Shown here: positions 10,175-17,472 of the stretch, piece after piece
How the letters are laid out: each line of letters starts with the position of its first letter
How positions within the stretch are numbered: position 1 is the first letter of the stretch
Assembly: GCF_048537545.1 (NCBI RefSeq)
Contig: NZ_CP183218.1
DNA: 64,000 nucleotides
From: Chania fonticola_B
GTDB taxonomy: Bacteria > Pseudomonadota > Gammaproteobacteria > Enterobacterales > Enterobacteriaceae
Direction: 5' to 3' (one strand)
Made by a program: the position numbers and the translations under genes
Notes under the pieces: model-generated
What the model saw: the letters and a program-made list of their open reading frames with translations, nothing else
Told to the model about the DNA's origin: nothing
The model's database searches: none

Positions 10175-10723
10175 ATGGACAAAATTGATCATCATCGCCG
10201 TAAATGGCTGGCGTTAGGTAGCGCCGCCGTGGGTATCGCACTGCTTCCAGGGCAGGCGTTTGCCAGTCTTTCTACCTCTCGCCCACGTATTCTGTTGTTG
10301 AATAATCTTAATACCGGCGAATCCATCAAGGCCGAGTTCTTCAACGGTAAAGGTTACAATAAAGAAGAGTTGGCACGCCTGAACCATATCTTCCGTGACT
10401 ATCGGGCCAATAAGGTCAAGAGCATCGATCCGGCTCTGTTTGATCATCTCTATCGCCTACAGGTAATGCTGGGTACCAGCAAACCGGTACAGCTGATTTC
10501 CGGCTACCGTTCAATGGCGACCAATACCGAAATGCGTGAGCACAGCCGTGGCGTGGCCAAGCAGAGCTACCACACCAAAGGCCAGGCGATGGATTTCCAT
10601 ATCGAAGGGATCCAACTGAGTAATATCCGTAAGGCGGCGTTAAAAATGCGCGCCGGCGGGGTAGGCTATTATCCACGTAGTAACTTTGTGCACATCGATA
10701 CCGGCCCGGTGCGGACCTGGTAA
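10175..10723 (+). CDS. mepK: Murein DD/LD-endopeptidase MepK (DUF882, M15 family)
   Basis: Periplasmic zinc peptidase that in E. coli cleaves 3-3 crosslinks made by L,D-transpeptidases, making room for wall growth. The protein is 182 residues. It opens with a Tat-type signal: RRKWLALG at about residues 9-16, then a hydrophobic stretch ending in GQAFA. The zinc ligands known for the family fall at His133, Asp140 and His173, exactly as in E. coli YcbK. The C-terminus reads FVHIDTGPVRTW. The adjacent ldtD makes its substrate. The 180-bp spacer after ldtD suggests it may have its own promoter. Confidence 0.94.
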   Translation: MDKIDHHRRKWLALGSAAVGIALLPGQAFASLSTSRPRILLLNNLNTGESIKAEFFNGKGYNKEELARLNHIFRDYRANKVKSIDPALFDHLYRLQVMLGTSKPVQLISGYRSMATNTEMREHSRGVAKQSYHTKGQAMDFHIEGIQLSNIRKAALKMRAGGVGYYPRSNFVHIDTGPVRTW

Positions 10724-10791
10724 TCATTGTGCATCATGATCGCTGAATGGCACCCGCCCCTTGGGCGTGGTGCCGTTGTCGTTGGAGCTTT

Positions 10792-11439
10792 ATGAAATAC
10801 CATATTATCCCCGTTACGGCGTTCAGTCAGAACTGCACGCTCATCTGGTGCGACGTCACCAAACAGGCGGCGCTGGTCGATCCTGGTGGCGATCCGGAAA
10901 AACTGAAGGCTGCCATTGCCGAAAAGGGCGTGCAGGTCAGCCAGATTTTGCTGACGCACGGCCATCTCGATCACGTAGGCGCGGCGGCAGAAATGGCCGA
11001 GCATTATCAGGTACCGATCTATGGGCCAGATAAGGAAGATGCCTTCTGGCTTGAAGGTTTGCCAGCACAGAGCCGTATGTTTGGCCTGGATGAATGCGCC
11101 GCTCTAACGCCGACCAAATGGCTGGAAGAGGGGGATAAAGTGCAGGTGGGCGAAATGTCGCTGAACGTACTGCATTGCCCTGGCCATACACCTGGTCATA
11201 TCGTTTATATCAACGAACAGGCACGTTTGGCATTAGTGGGTGACGTGTTGTTCAACGGTGGCGTTGGCCGCAGCGATTTCCCGCGCGGTGACCATCAGGC
11301 GCTAATCGCTTCAATCCGCAACAAATTACTGCCTCAGGGCGACGATATGGCGTTTATTCCAGGACATGGCCCGATGTCTACCTTTGGCCATGAACGTCAA
11401 ACCAACCCGTTCCTGCGCGAAGAACCGGCTATCTGGTAA
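10792..11439 (+). CDS. gloC: Hydroxyacylglutathione hydrolase GloC (type II glyoxalase, MBL fold)
   Basis: Cytosolic metallo-beta-lactamase-fold thioesterase that hydrolyses S-lactoylglutathione in methylglyoxal detoxification. It complements methylglyoxal production by MgsA, encoded later in this window. I start it at the ATG at 10792 (MKYHIIPVTA), which aligns with E. coli YcbL and gives 215 residues; an upstream start at 10747 would add an unconserved peptide. The zinc motif THGHLDH is at residues 55-61. HCPGHTPGH and the C-terminal PGHGP supply further metal ligands. It ends at a bidirectional terminator shared with aspC. Confidence 0.94.
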   Translation: MKYHIIPVTAFSQNCTLIWCDVTKQAALVDPGGDPEKLKAAIAEKGVQVSQILLTHGHLDHVGAAAEMAEHYQVPIYGPDKEDAFWLEGLPAQSRMFGLDECAALTPTKWLEEGDKVQVGEMSLNVLHCPGHTPGHIVYINEQARLALVGDVLFNGGVGRSDFPRGDHQALIASIRNKLLPQGDDMAFIPGHGPMSTFGHERQTNPFLREEPAIW

Positions 11440-11460
11440 AGACACCTCTCGCAAAAGAAC

Positions 11461-11486
11461 AAAGGGGCGCAAATGCGCCCCTTTTT
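11461..11486. terminator. Bidirectional terminator between gloC and aspC
   Basis: GGGGCGC and GCGCCCC pair around AAAT. The hairpin is flanked by A-runs on one side and T-runs on the other, so it can end both convergent transcripts. Confidence 0.88.
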
Positions 11487-11501
11487 CAATGCAAAATCAA
11501 C

Positions 11502-12692
11502 TTACAGCACGGCAACGATGGCTTCGCACAGCGGCGCCATATTGTCCGGCGTCATCCCTGCCACGTTAACGCGGCCGGAGTTAACGGCATACACGCCAAA
11601 TTCATCACGCAGACGCAGAACCTGCTCTTTGGTCAGGCCGCTGAAGGAGAACATGCCGTTCTGGTTGATGATAAAGCTGAAATCCTGCTGCGCCCCTTTC
11701 TCCTGCAGGGTATTAACGAACAACTGGCGCATACGGTGAATGCGCTGACGCATGTCGGTCAGCTCTTGTTCCCAAATGGCGCGCAGCGCTGGGTTACCCA
11801 AGATGGTGGCAACTACGGCCGCACCGTGTGACGGCGGGTTCGAGTAGTTGGCACGGATCGCGGCTTTCACCTGGCTGAAGGCACGCTCGGCGGTTTCTGC
11901 ATCGGCAGCTACCACGGTGCAGGCACCGACACGCTCGTTATACAGGCCAAAGTTCTTTGAGTAGGAGCTGGCAACGATCAGTTCCTGATGTTTGGCAGCA
12001 AAGATACGCAGACCCTGGGCATCTTCTTCCAGGCCCTTGGCGAAGCCTTGGTAAGCGAAGTCGAACAGCGGCAACCAACCCTTGGCTACGGACAGTTCAG
12101 CCAACTGAGCCCATTGTGCTTCGGTTGGATCGATACCGGTAGGGTTATGGCAGCAACCATGGAACAGCACTACGTCGCCTGCTTGAGCCTGGTTCAGGCT
12201 GGTGAGCAGACCGTCGAAGTCCAGCGCATGGTTGGCGGCGTCGTAATAGTTGTATTCCAACACTTCCAGGCCAACGGCACCAAAGACGTTTTTATGGTTT
12301 GGCCAGCTTGGATTGCTGACCCAGATACGCTTGGCGCTGGTCTGGTTGGCAATAAAGTCGGCCGCGACACGCAGGGCACCGGTACCACCAGGGGTTTGCG
12401 CGGTACGGGCACGCTTGTCGGCAATGATTGGGCTCTGCTTGCCGAACAACAGTTCTTGCGTGCAGCTGGCAAATTCAGGAATACCTTCAATACCCAGGTA
12501 GTTTTTGGTGGTCTCATTTTCCAGCAGATACTGTTCAGCTTTTTTAACGCTGGTCAGCACCGGCGTTTTGCCGGTTTCGTCTTTATAGACGCCAATCCCC
12601 AGGTTGATTTTATTCTCACGCTTGTCGGCGCGGAAAATGTCGGTCAGACCTAGAATCGGGTCGGCAGGTGCAGCGGTGATTTTTTCAAACAT
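11502..12692 (-). CDS. aspC: Aspartate aminotransferase AspC
   Basis: PLP-dependent class I aminotransferase that interconverts aspartate and 2-oxoglutarate with oxaloacetate and glutamate, and also acts on aromatic amino acids. From MFEKITAAPA the protein is 396 residues, the same as E. coli. An extension of five residues upstream (start 12707) is not conserved, so I use 12692. The Schiff-base lysine lies in SSYSKNFGLYNERVG, at Lys246 by equal-length comparison. HGCCHNPTG (about 189-197) and the C-terminal FSFSGL segment line the active site. It is convergent with gloC. Confidence 0.97.
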   Translation of the reverse strand: MFEKITAAPADPILGLTDIFRADKRENKINLGIGVYKDETGKTPVLTSVKKAEQYLLENETTKNYLGIEGIPEFASCTQELLFGKQSPIIADKRARTAQTPGGTGALRVAADFIANQTSAKRIWVSNPSWPNHKNVFGAVGLEVLEYNYYDAANHALDFDGLLTSLNQAQAGDVVLFHGCCHNPTGIDPTEAQWAQLAELSVAKGWLPLFDFAYQGFAKGLEEDAQGLRIFAAKHQELIVASSYSKNFGLYNERVGACTVVAADAETAERAFSQVKAAIRANYSNPPSHGAAVVATILGNPALRAIWEQELTDMRQRIHRMRQLFVNTLQEKGAQQDFSFIINQNGMFSFSGLTKEQVLRLRDEFGVYAVNSGRVNVAGMTPDNMAPLCEAIVAVL

Positions 12693-12870
12693 GTCAGATG
12701 CTTCCATGGCCTAGAGTTAAGCAGACAGAAACATCAGGGTAGCGCCAGTTATCGCCTTTGCCAACCGTTTGCGAGAAAAACACCTCGATCTTGTGACGGC
12801 GGCAGATTCAGCACAAAAAATGACGGGGAAGGGCGGATTGGCAGAATAAAAAATTGGCGGAAGCGCTAAA

Positions 12871-12900
12871 AACAAAAACAGGGCCGAAGCCCTGTTTTTT
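12871..12900 (-). terminator. Terminator of ompF
   Basis: Read on the minus strand it is CAGGGC-TTCG-GCCCTG followed by TTTTTG. The stable UUCG tetraloop and U-tract make a strong terminator. It lies about 40 bases past the ompF stop. Confidence 0.88.
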
Positions 12901-12938
12901 AACTTAGCTGACGGCGAGCCGTCATCAAGTGCAACAAC

Positions 12939-14030
12939 TTAGAACTGGTAAACCAGACCGGTAGCTACGATGTTGTCAGTAGCGATCTTGTTAGCACGAG
13001 TGAAGTCGTTTTCGTCCAGCAGGTTGATTTTGTAATCAACGTAGGTAGACATGTTTTTGTTGAAGTAGTAAGTAGTACCTACATCAATGTATTTAACCAG
13101 GTCTTGATCGTTGCCGTAAGCGCTACCCAGGTTCTTACCTTTAGACTGCAGGTAAGCGATAGATGGACGCAGGCCGAAATCGAACTGGTACTGTGCTACC
13201 ACTTCAAAGTTCTGAGTTTTGTTGGCGATGGTGAAGTCTGAATCGCCGTATGGAGTCATGTTGCGAGTTTCTGCATACATGGTTGCCAGGTAGACGTTGT
13301 TCGCGTCGTATTTAGCACCAACGGTCCAGGCTTCAGCGTTTTTACCACCAGCAGTAGAGAAGCGAGTTTGATCATCAGTACGGTCAGAACCAGAGTAGGC
13401 AGCACCTACGCTCACGCCTGAATCCAGAATTGCGTAAGTAGAGGAGATACCCCAACCGTCACCGTTTTGTTTCTTCAGCTCACGCTTGTCGTTTTCGTTC
13501 TTGCCTTGGTACTGCAGAGCGAAGTTCAGGCCATCAACCATACCGAAGAAGTTGTTGTTACGGTAAGTAGCAACACCGTTGGTACGACCGGTCATGAAGT
13601 TGTCGGTAGTGGTGTAAGTATCGCCACCGAACTCTGGCAGCATATCTGTCCAGCCTTCAACGTCATACACTACGCCGTAGTTACGGCCGTAATCGAATGA
13701 ACCGAATTCAGCAAATTTCAGACCTGCGAAGCCCAGACGAGTCTTAGTACCTTCGGTACCTTGTGACTCAGCGTGGTTAGCTTGCACGTTGTATTCCCAC
13801 TGGCCGTAACCGGTCAGTTGGTCAGTAATCTGGGTTTCACCTTTGAAGCCAAAGCGCACGTATGACTTGTCGCCATCTTCGCTTTTGTCTTTAGAGAAGT
13901 AGTGCAGGCCGTCAACTTTACCGTACAGATCCAGTTTGTTGCCGTCTTTGTTGTAGATTTCAGCTGCGTTGGCTGCACCAGCTGCTAACAGAGCTGGGAT
14001 CACTACTGCAAGAATGTTGCGCTTCATCAT
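12939..14030 (-). CDS. ompF: Outer membrane porin OmpF
   Basis: Trimeric 16-stranded general diffusion porin of the outer membrane. I start at the ATG at 14030 (MMKRNILAVV), matching E. coli OmpF, with GAGGG nine bases upstream. Tandem ATGs make 14033 or 14027 possible, and 14045 would overlap the Shine-Dalgarno. The signal peptide ends at ANA, before mature AEIYNKDGNK. The loop 3 region has the typical LPEFGGD, and the protein ends in aromatic VYQF, the BAM recognition end. The position between asnS and aspC and the OmpR-box promoter both identify OmpF rather than OmpC. Confidence 0.95.
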   Translation of the reverse strand: MMKRNILAVVIPALLAAGAANAAEIYNKDGNKLDLYGKVDGLHYFSKDKSEDGDKSYVRFGFKGETQITDQLTGYGQWEYNVQANHAESQGTEGTKTRLGFAGLKFAEFGSFDYGRNYGVVYDVEGWTDMLPEFGGDTYTTTDNFMTGRTNGVATYRNNNFFGMVDGLNFALQYQGKNENDKRELKKQNGDGWGISSTYAILDSGVSVGAAYSGSDRTDDQTRFSTAGGKNAEAWTVGAKYDANNVYLATMYAETRNMTPYGDSDFTIANKTQNFEVVAQYQFDFGLRPSIAYLQSKGKNLGSAYGNDQDLVKYIDVGTTYYFNKNMSTYVDYKINLLDENDFTRANKIATDNIVATGLVYQF

Positions 14031-14100
14031 CATTATTACCCTCATTGGTTTTATTCGGACACCTTGCCACTGCCGCCAATAATTCTTTTGGAACTATTGT
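14031..14100 (-). promoter_or_regulatory. ompF 5' leader with probable MicF target
   Basis: The leader just before the ompF start reads GGCAGTGGCAAGGTGTC and then CCAATGAGGGTAATA. As I remember it, this closely matches the E. coli segment paired by the antisense RNA MicF around the ribosome binding site. Conservation is seen; MicF control in this organism is inferred. Confidence 0.5.
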
Positions 14101-14165
14101 TGATAGATTGGTGTCGTCCTGTGTCTGCACGCAGTGTTCCATTCACGGGCAGGTTTATCTAGAAC

Positions 14166-14225
14166 GAAAATGCTACCAATGTCGTAATCTGGTTTCAGAA
14201 AGAAACGATATGTAACAATTTGTGT
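14166..14225 (-). promoter_or_regulatory. Three tandem OmpR boxes (F1-F2-F3) of ompF
   Basis: Three contiguous 20-bp blocks on the minus strand align with the E. coli ompF OmpR sites. F1 (14206-14225) holds GTTACATATCG, F2 (14186-14205) holds TTTCTTTCTGAAACCAGATT, and F3 (14166-14185) holds TTGGTAGCATTTTC. Osmotic control by EnvZ/OmpR is therefore likely. Confidence 0.75.
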
Positions 14226-14267
14226 ATTTTGGGGAACTTTGTGATGCAGGTCAATAATCAAAAATGC

Positions 14268-14291
14268 GAAAGGCCAGCTAAGCTGGCCTTT
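14268..14291 (-). terminator. Terminator of asnS
   Basis: The near-perfect palindrome AAGGCCAGCT-A-AGCTGGCCTT lies about 45 bases past the asnS stop. On the minus strand it is followed by TTCGCATTTTT, a moderate U-tract. Confidence 0.75.
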
Positions 14292-14333
14292 ATTATGTAA
14301 AGAAAATGTTTAAATTATGCTGGGTTTTATGAC

Positions 14334-15734
14334 TTAGAAGCTGGCGTTACGTGGCGTTCTTGGGAACGGGATCACGTCACGGACGTTCTGCACCCCGGTC
14401 ACATAGGCGATTAAACGCTCAAAACCTAAGCCAAAACCAGAATGTGGCACGGTGCCATAGCGGCGCAGGTCACGATACCACCAATAATCTTCTTTATTGA
14501 GGCCCATCTCTGCCAGACGCTGATCCAGCACATCCAGACGTTCTTCACGCTGAGAACCACCGATGATTTCACCAATGCCCGGTGCTAGCACATCCATCGC
14601 CGCAACGGTTTTGCCATCTTCGTTCATGCGCATGTAGAAGGCTTTGATATCTTTCGGGTAGTTTTTCACCACTACCGGAGCCTTGAAGTGTTGCTCGGCC
14701 AGATAGCGTTCGTGTTCAGACGACAGATCGATGCCCCAGGAAACCGGGTTCTCGAAGGTCTGGCCGGAAGCGAGCAGGATCTCGACCGCCTCGGTGTAGT
14801 CCACCTGGGCGAAATCGGAAGAGACAAAACGCTTCAGACGGTCGATGGCGTCTTTATCTACCCGCTCAGCAAAGAATTGCAGATCGTCGGCACGTTCATC
14901 CAGCACCGCCTGGAAGACATATTTCAGCATGCTTTCGGCCAGCCCGGCAACGTCGTCCAGGGTAGCAAAGGCAACTTCCGGTTCGATCATCCAGAATTCC
15001 GCCAGGTGACGGCTGGTGTTCGAGTTCTCGGCACGGAAGGTGGGGCCAAAGGTATAAATTTTTGACAGCGCACAGGCGTAGGTTTCGCCGTTCAACTGGC
15101 CGGATACGGTCAGGAAGGCTTCTTTACCGAAGAAATCCTGGCTGAAATCGACGGCACCTTTATCAGTGCGTGGCAGGTTTTCCATATCCAGCGTGGAGAC
15201 GCGGAACATTTCACCGGCACCTTCGGTATCAGAGGCGGTGATCAGTGGGGTGGAAACCCAGAAATAACCGTTCTCATGGAAGTAGCGGTGGATTGCCTGT
15301 GCCAAGGTGTGGCGAACGCGGGCAACTGCGCCAATCAGGTTGGTGCGTGGGCGCAGGTGGGCAACTTCGCGCAGGTATTCGATGCTGTGGCGTTTGGCCG
15401 CCATTGGATAGGTGTCAGGATCGTCAACCCAACCCACCACCTTGATGGCTGTGGCCTGCAGTTCGAAGCTCTGGCCTTCACCCGGCGAAGGTACCACGGT
15501 ACCGGTCACTTCAATGGAACAGCCGGTGGTCAGGCGTAACACTTCGTCCTGATAATTCGGCAGAGAATCATTAACGACGGCCTGTAACGGATTAAAGCAG
15601 GAGCCGTCATAAACGGCGAGGAAGGAGATACCAGCTTTAGAATCTCTCCGGGTACGTACCCAACCGCGCACGGTGACTTCACTGTCAACCGCAGCACGAC
15701 CTTGCAGTACGTCGACTACAGGCACTACGCTCAT
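14334..15734 (-). CDS. asnS: Asparaginyl-tRNA synthetase
   Basis: Class IIb aminoacyl-tRNA synthetase that charges tRNA-Asn with asparagine; cytosolic homodimer. It has 466 residues, the E. coli length. The N-terminal OB-fold anticodon-binding domain covers about 1-110 (TVRGWVRTRRDSK). The catalytic core carries motif 2 (TFRAENSNTSRHLAEFWM) and motif 3 near the C-terminus (GFGLGFERLIAYVTG). The protein ends VRDVIPFPRTPRNASF, the usual AsxRS ending. It lies upstream of ompF in the same orientation, with its own terminator between the two. Confidence 0.98.
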   Translation of the reverse strand: MSVVPVVDVLQGRAAVDSEVTVRGWVRTRRDSKAGISFLAVYDGSCFNPLQAVVNDSLPNYQDEVLRLTTGCSIEVTGTVVPSPGEGQSFELQATAIKVVGWVDDPDTYPMAAKRHSIEYLREVAHLRPRTNLIGAVARVRHTLAQAIHRYFHENGYFWVSTPLITASDTEGAGEMFRVSTLDMENLPRTDKGAVDFSQDFFGKEAFLTVSGQLNGETYACALSKIYTFGPTFRAENSNTSRHLAEFWMIEPEVAFATLDDVAGLAESMLKYVFQAVLDERADDLQFFAERVDKDAIDRLKRFVSSDFAQVDYTEAVEILLASGQTFENPVSWGIDLSSEHERYLAEQHFKAPVVVKNYPKDIKAFYMRMNEDGKTVAAMDVLAPGIGEIIGGSQREERLDVLDQRLAEMGLNKEDYWWYRDLRRYGTVPHSGFGLGFERLIAYVTGVQNVRDVIPFPRTPRNASF

Positions 15735-15974
15735 AGATTTCTCTCTTATAAGTTTTTCAGAAATAGGCTAACAACCCAAGAATTTGGGGATGTTGCTATG
15801 TTACTTGCCGCGTTGCAGAGCACAAGCAGAAATCATCAGAATGAGACAACATTTATTGCAGTGGGATAAAAAAACAGGAGGTATATAAAGGAAGAGGGGG
15901 AACGCCGGTGAGAAATGCCCACACGGTTTGTATCCCCGGCTGACTCTTGTTCTTTAATGCAGCGCCGTACAGTT

Positions 15975-15995
15975 CCCTCTCCCAGTGGGAGAGGG
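15975..15995. repeat. Short palindrome CCCTCTCCC/GGGAGAGGG
   Basis: A perfect 9-bp stem with an AGT loop is followed by a degenerate GGAGAGAGGG tail at 15998-16007, just past the pncB stop. The form resembles dispersed REP-like intergenic repeats common in enterobacteria. No second copy occurs in this window, so the repeat nature is an inference. It could also act as a weak pncB terminator. Confidence 0.5.
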
Positions 15996-16013
15996 TTGGA
16001 GAGAGGGGGCACC

Positions 16014-17219
16014 TTAACTGGCTTTCTTCACCAGCGGCAGATCGAAGGCTTTGCGCAGCGCTTTGACAAACGCGGGGTCCTGGCAGATGGTTTTGCCTGG
16101 GCTATCGGACAGTTTGGCTACCGGCTTGCCTTTACACTCGACCAGCTTGATCACAATATTTAGCGGCTTGACGCCGGGGATATTGCAGGTCAGACGCGTG
16201 CCGATACCGAACGCCAGGTTGATGCGCCGATCAAAGTGGCGATACAACGCCAAAGCCTTATCCAGATCCAGATTGTCTGAAAACACCAGCGTCTTGCTCA
16301 TGGGATCGATCCCAAATTGCTGGTAATGGGCAATGGCTTTTTCACCCCATTCGATCGGATCGCCAGAGTCGTGGCGCAGACCTTGATAGCTCTGGGCAAA
16401 CTGCTTGCCGAAATCACGCAGGAACGCATCCATGGTGATACAGTCGGTCAGTGCAATGCCGAGCTGAGCGGGATATTCATCCAGCCAGGCCTGCAAGGCG
16501 GCACGTTGGCTGTTGGCCAGTACCGGGCTAATCTGTTGATGAGCCTGGAACCACTCATGGGCTTGCGTGCCAACCGGGATCAGATCCAGCCGATGCGCCA
16601 AATCGTAGTTACTGGTGCCAGCCAGATAGGGGAATTCGGTTTTCAGCGTGCTGACAATGGCCTGTTGCACCTCGCGGGAGAAGCGGCGACGGGTGCCAAA
16701 GTCCATTAGCTTGAAGCGTGAAATATCAATATCCCCGCTCAGTTGCTTGAACTGCGCCAGGTTCTGGCGCAACTGGCTAATGGCCATCTCTGGCGTGGCC
16801 TGTGGCGAACGCTGGCGGTGCACCACTTCGCTGATCACGGCCAACAACGGCACTTCCCACATAATCACTTCGCGCCAGGGGCCAGCGATACGGATATGCA
16901 ATTTGCCGTCGTGATTGCTAATGCTGACCTGCTGCGGATCGTAGCGAAACTCCCGCAGCCAGCTCAGGTAATCCTGATGGAAGAAAGGCAGGCTGGAGAG
17001 ATAGCGGTGTTCGGCTTCGGTTAGCGCCAACTCGCTCATCATGGCAACCTGCGCGCGGATCTCGTCGGCATATTCGCCCAGCAGTTCGTCGCCACGGCAA
17101 CGAAACTCCGCCGCAACGGTAATTGCGGGGTAGCGATGGAACACTGCTTGCTGCATATGAAGCTTGTAGGCGTCAGTATCAAGCAGTGAAGTCAAAATCG
17201 GGGAAGCGTATAGAGTCAT
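16014..17219 (-). CDS. pncB: Nicotinate phosphoribosyltransferase PncB
   Basis: NAD-salvage enzyme that joins nicotinate to PRPP, with ATP use, to give nicotinate mononucleotide. The 401-residue protein matches the bacterial NAPRTase 1 length. It opens MTLYASPILTSLLDTDAYKLHMQQAVFH, shown here by its key parts LLDTDAYK and HMQQAVF, which form the substrate-binding start of the family. The central THEW-type region (VGTQAHEWFQAH) holds the histidine phosphorylated during catalysis. Downstream QSYQGLRHDSGDP and FSDNLDLDKAL bind the phosphoribosyl group. It is divergent from the diguanylate cyclase gene's end and has its own promoter region at 17256-17310. Confidence 0.96.
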   Translation of the reverse strand: MTLYASPILTSLLDTDAYKLHMQQAVFHRYPAITVAAEFRCRGDELLGEYADEIRAQVAMMSELALTEAEHRYLSSLPFFHQDYLSWLREFRYDPQQVSISNHDGKLHIRIAGPWREVIMWEVPLLAVISEVVHRQRSPQATPEMAISQLRQNLAQFKQLSGDIDISRFKLMDFGTRRRFSREVQQAIVSTLKTEFPYLAGTSNYDLAHRLDLIPVGTQAHEWFQAHQQISPVLANSQRAALQAWLDEYPAQLGIALTDCITMDAFLRDFGKQFAQSYQGLRHDSGDPIEWGEKAIAHYQQFGIDPMSKTLVFSDNLDLDKALALYRHFDRRINLAFGIGTRLTCNIPGVKPLNIVIKLVECKGKPVAKLSDSPGKTICQDPAFVKALRKAFDLPLVKKAS

Positions 17220-17255
17220 ATCGCGTTACAGCATCCTCGTCAGGCGCGTGTCCAA

Positions 17256-17310
17256 ATCCGGATAATCAAAAAAGTGGGGGGAGTATACCCGGATTATCCT
17301 GTTATTGAAG
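17256..17310 (-). promoter_or_regulatory. pncB promoter with paired GGATWATC motifs
   Basis: On the minus strand an extended -10, GGGTATACT (TATACT at 17282-17287), precedes pncB by about 65 bases. The motif GGATTATCC (17291-17299) sits between the expected -35 and -10, and GGATAATC (17260-17267) lies 31 bp away past the start point. Two copies of a near-palindrome about three helical turns apart suggest an operator pair. They do not match the NadR box I remember (TGTTTA-N6-TAAACA). Confidence 0.4.
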
Positions 17311-17388
17311 CCTCATCACACCACAAATGGCCGGAACGGGTCGAGGATAAAACGTGCCTTTATTTTACCGGGGGCATAACCTCAGCCA

Positions 17389-17423
17389 GAAAAAGCCATT
17401 TAATCCAATAAACTGAATGGCTT
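17389..17423 (-). terminator. Terminator of the diguanylate cyclase gene
   Basis: On the minus strand AAGCCATT pairs with AATGGCTT across a 15-base loop and is followed by TTTTTC. It lies about 50 bases past the stop. Confidence 0.7.
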
Positions 17424-17472
17424 AGTTGATTTACTCATAAAAATTATGAGGTTAATTATTTTAAACACAGAT

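Noticed and set aside
11988..12653. 221-codon plus-strand frame opposite aspC
   Set aside because: It is complementary to conserved aspC codons and shows no family features.
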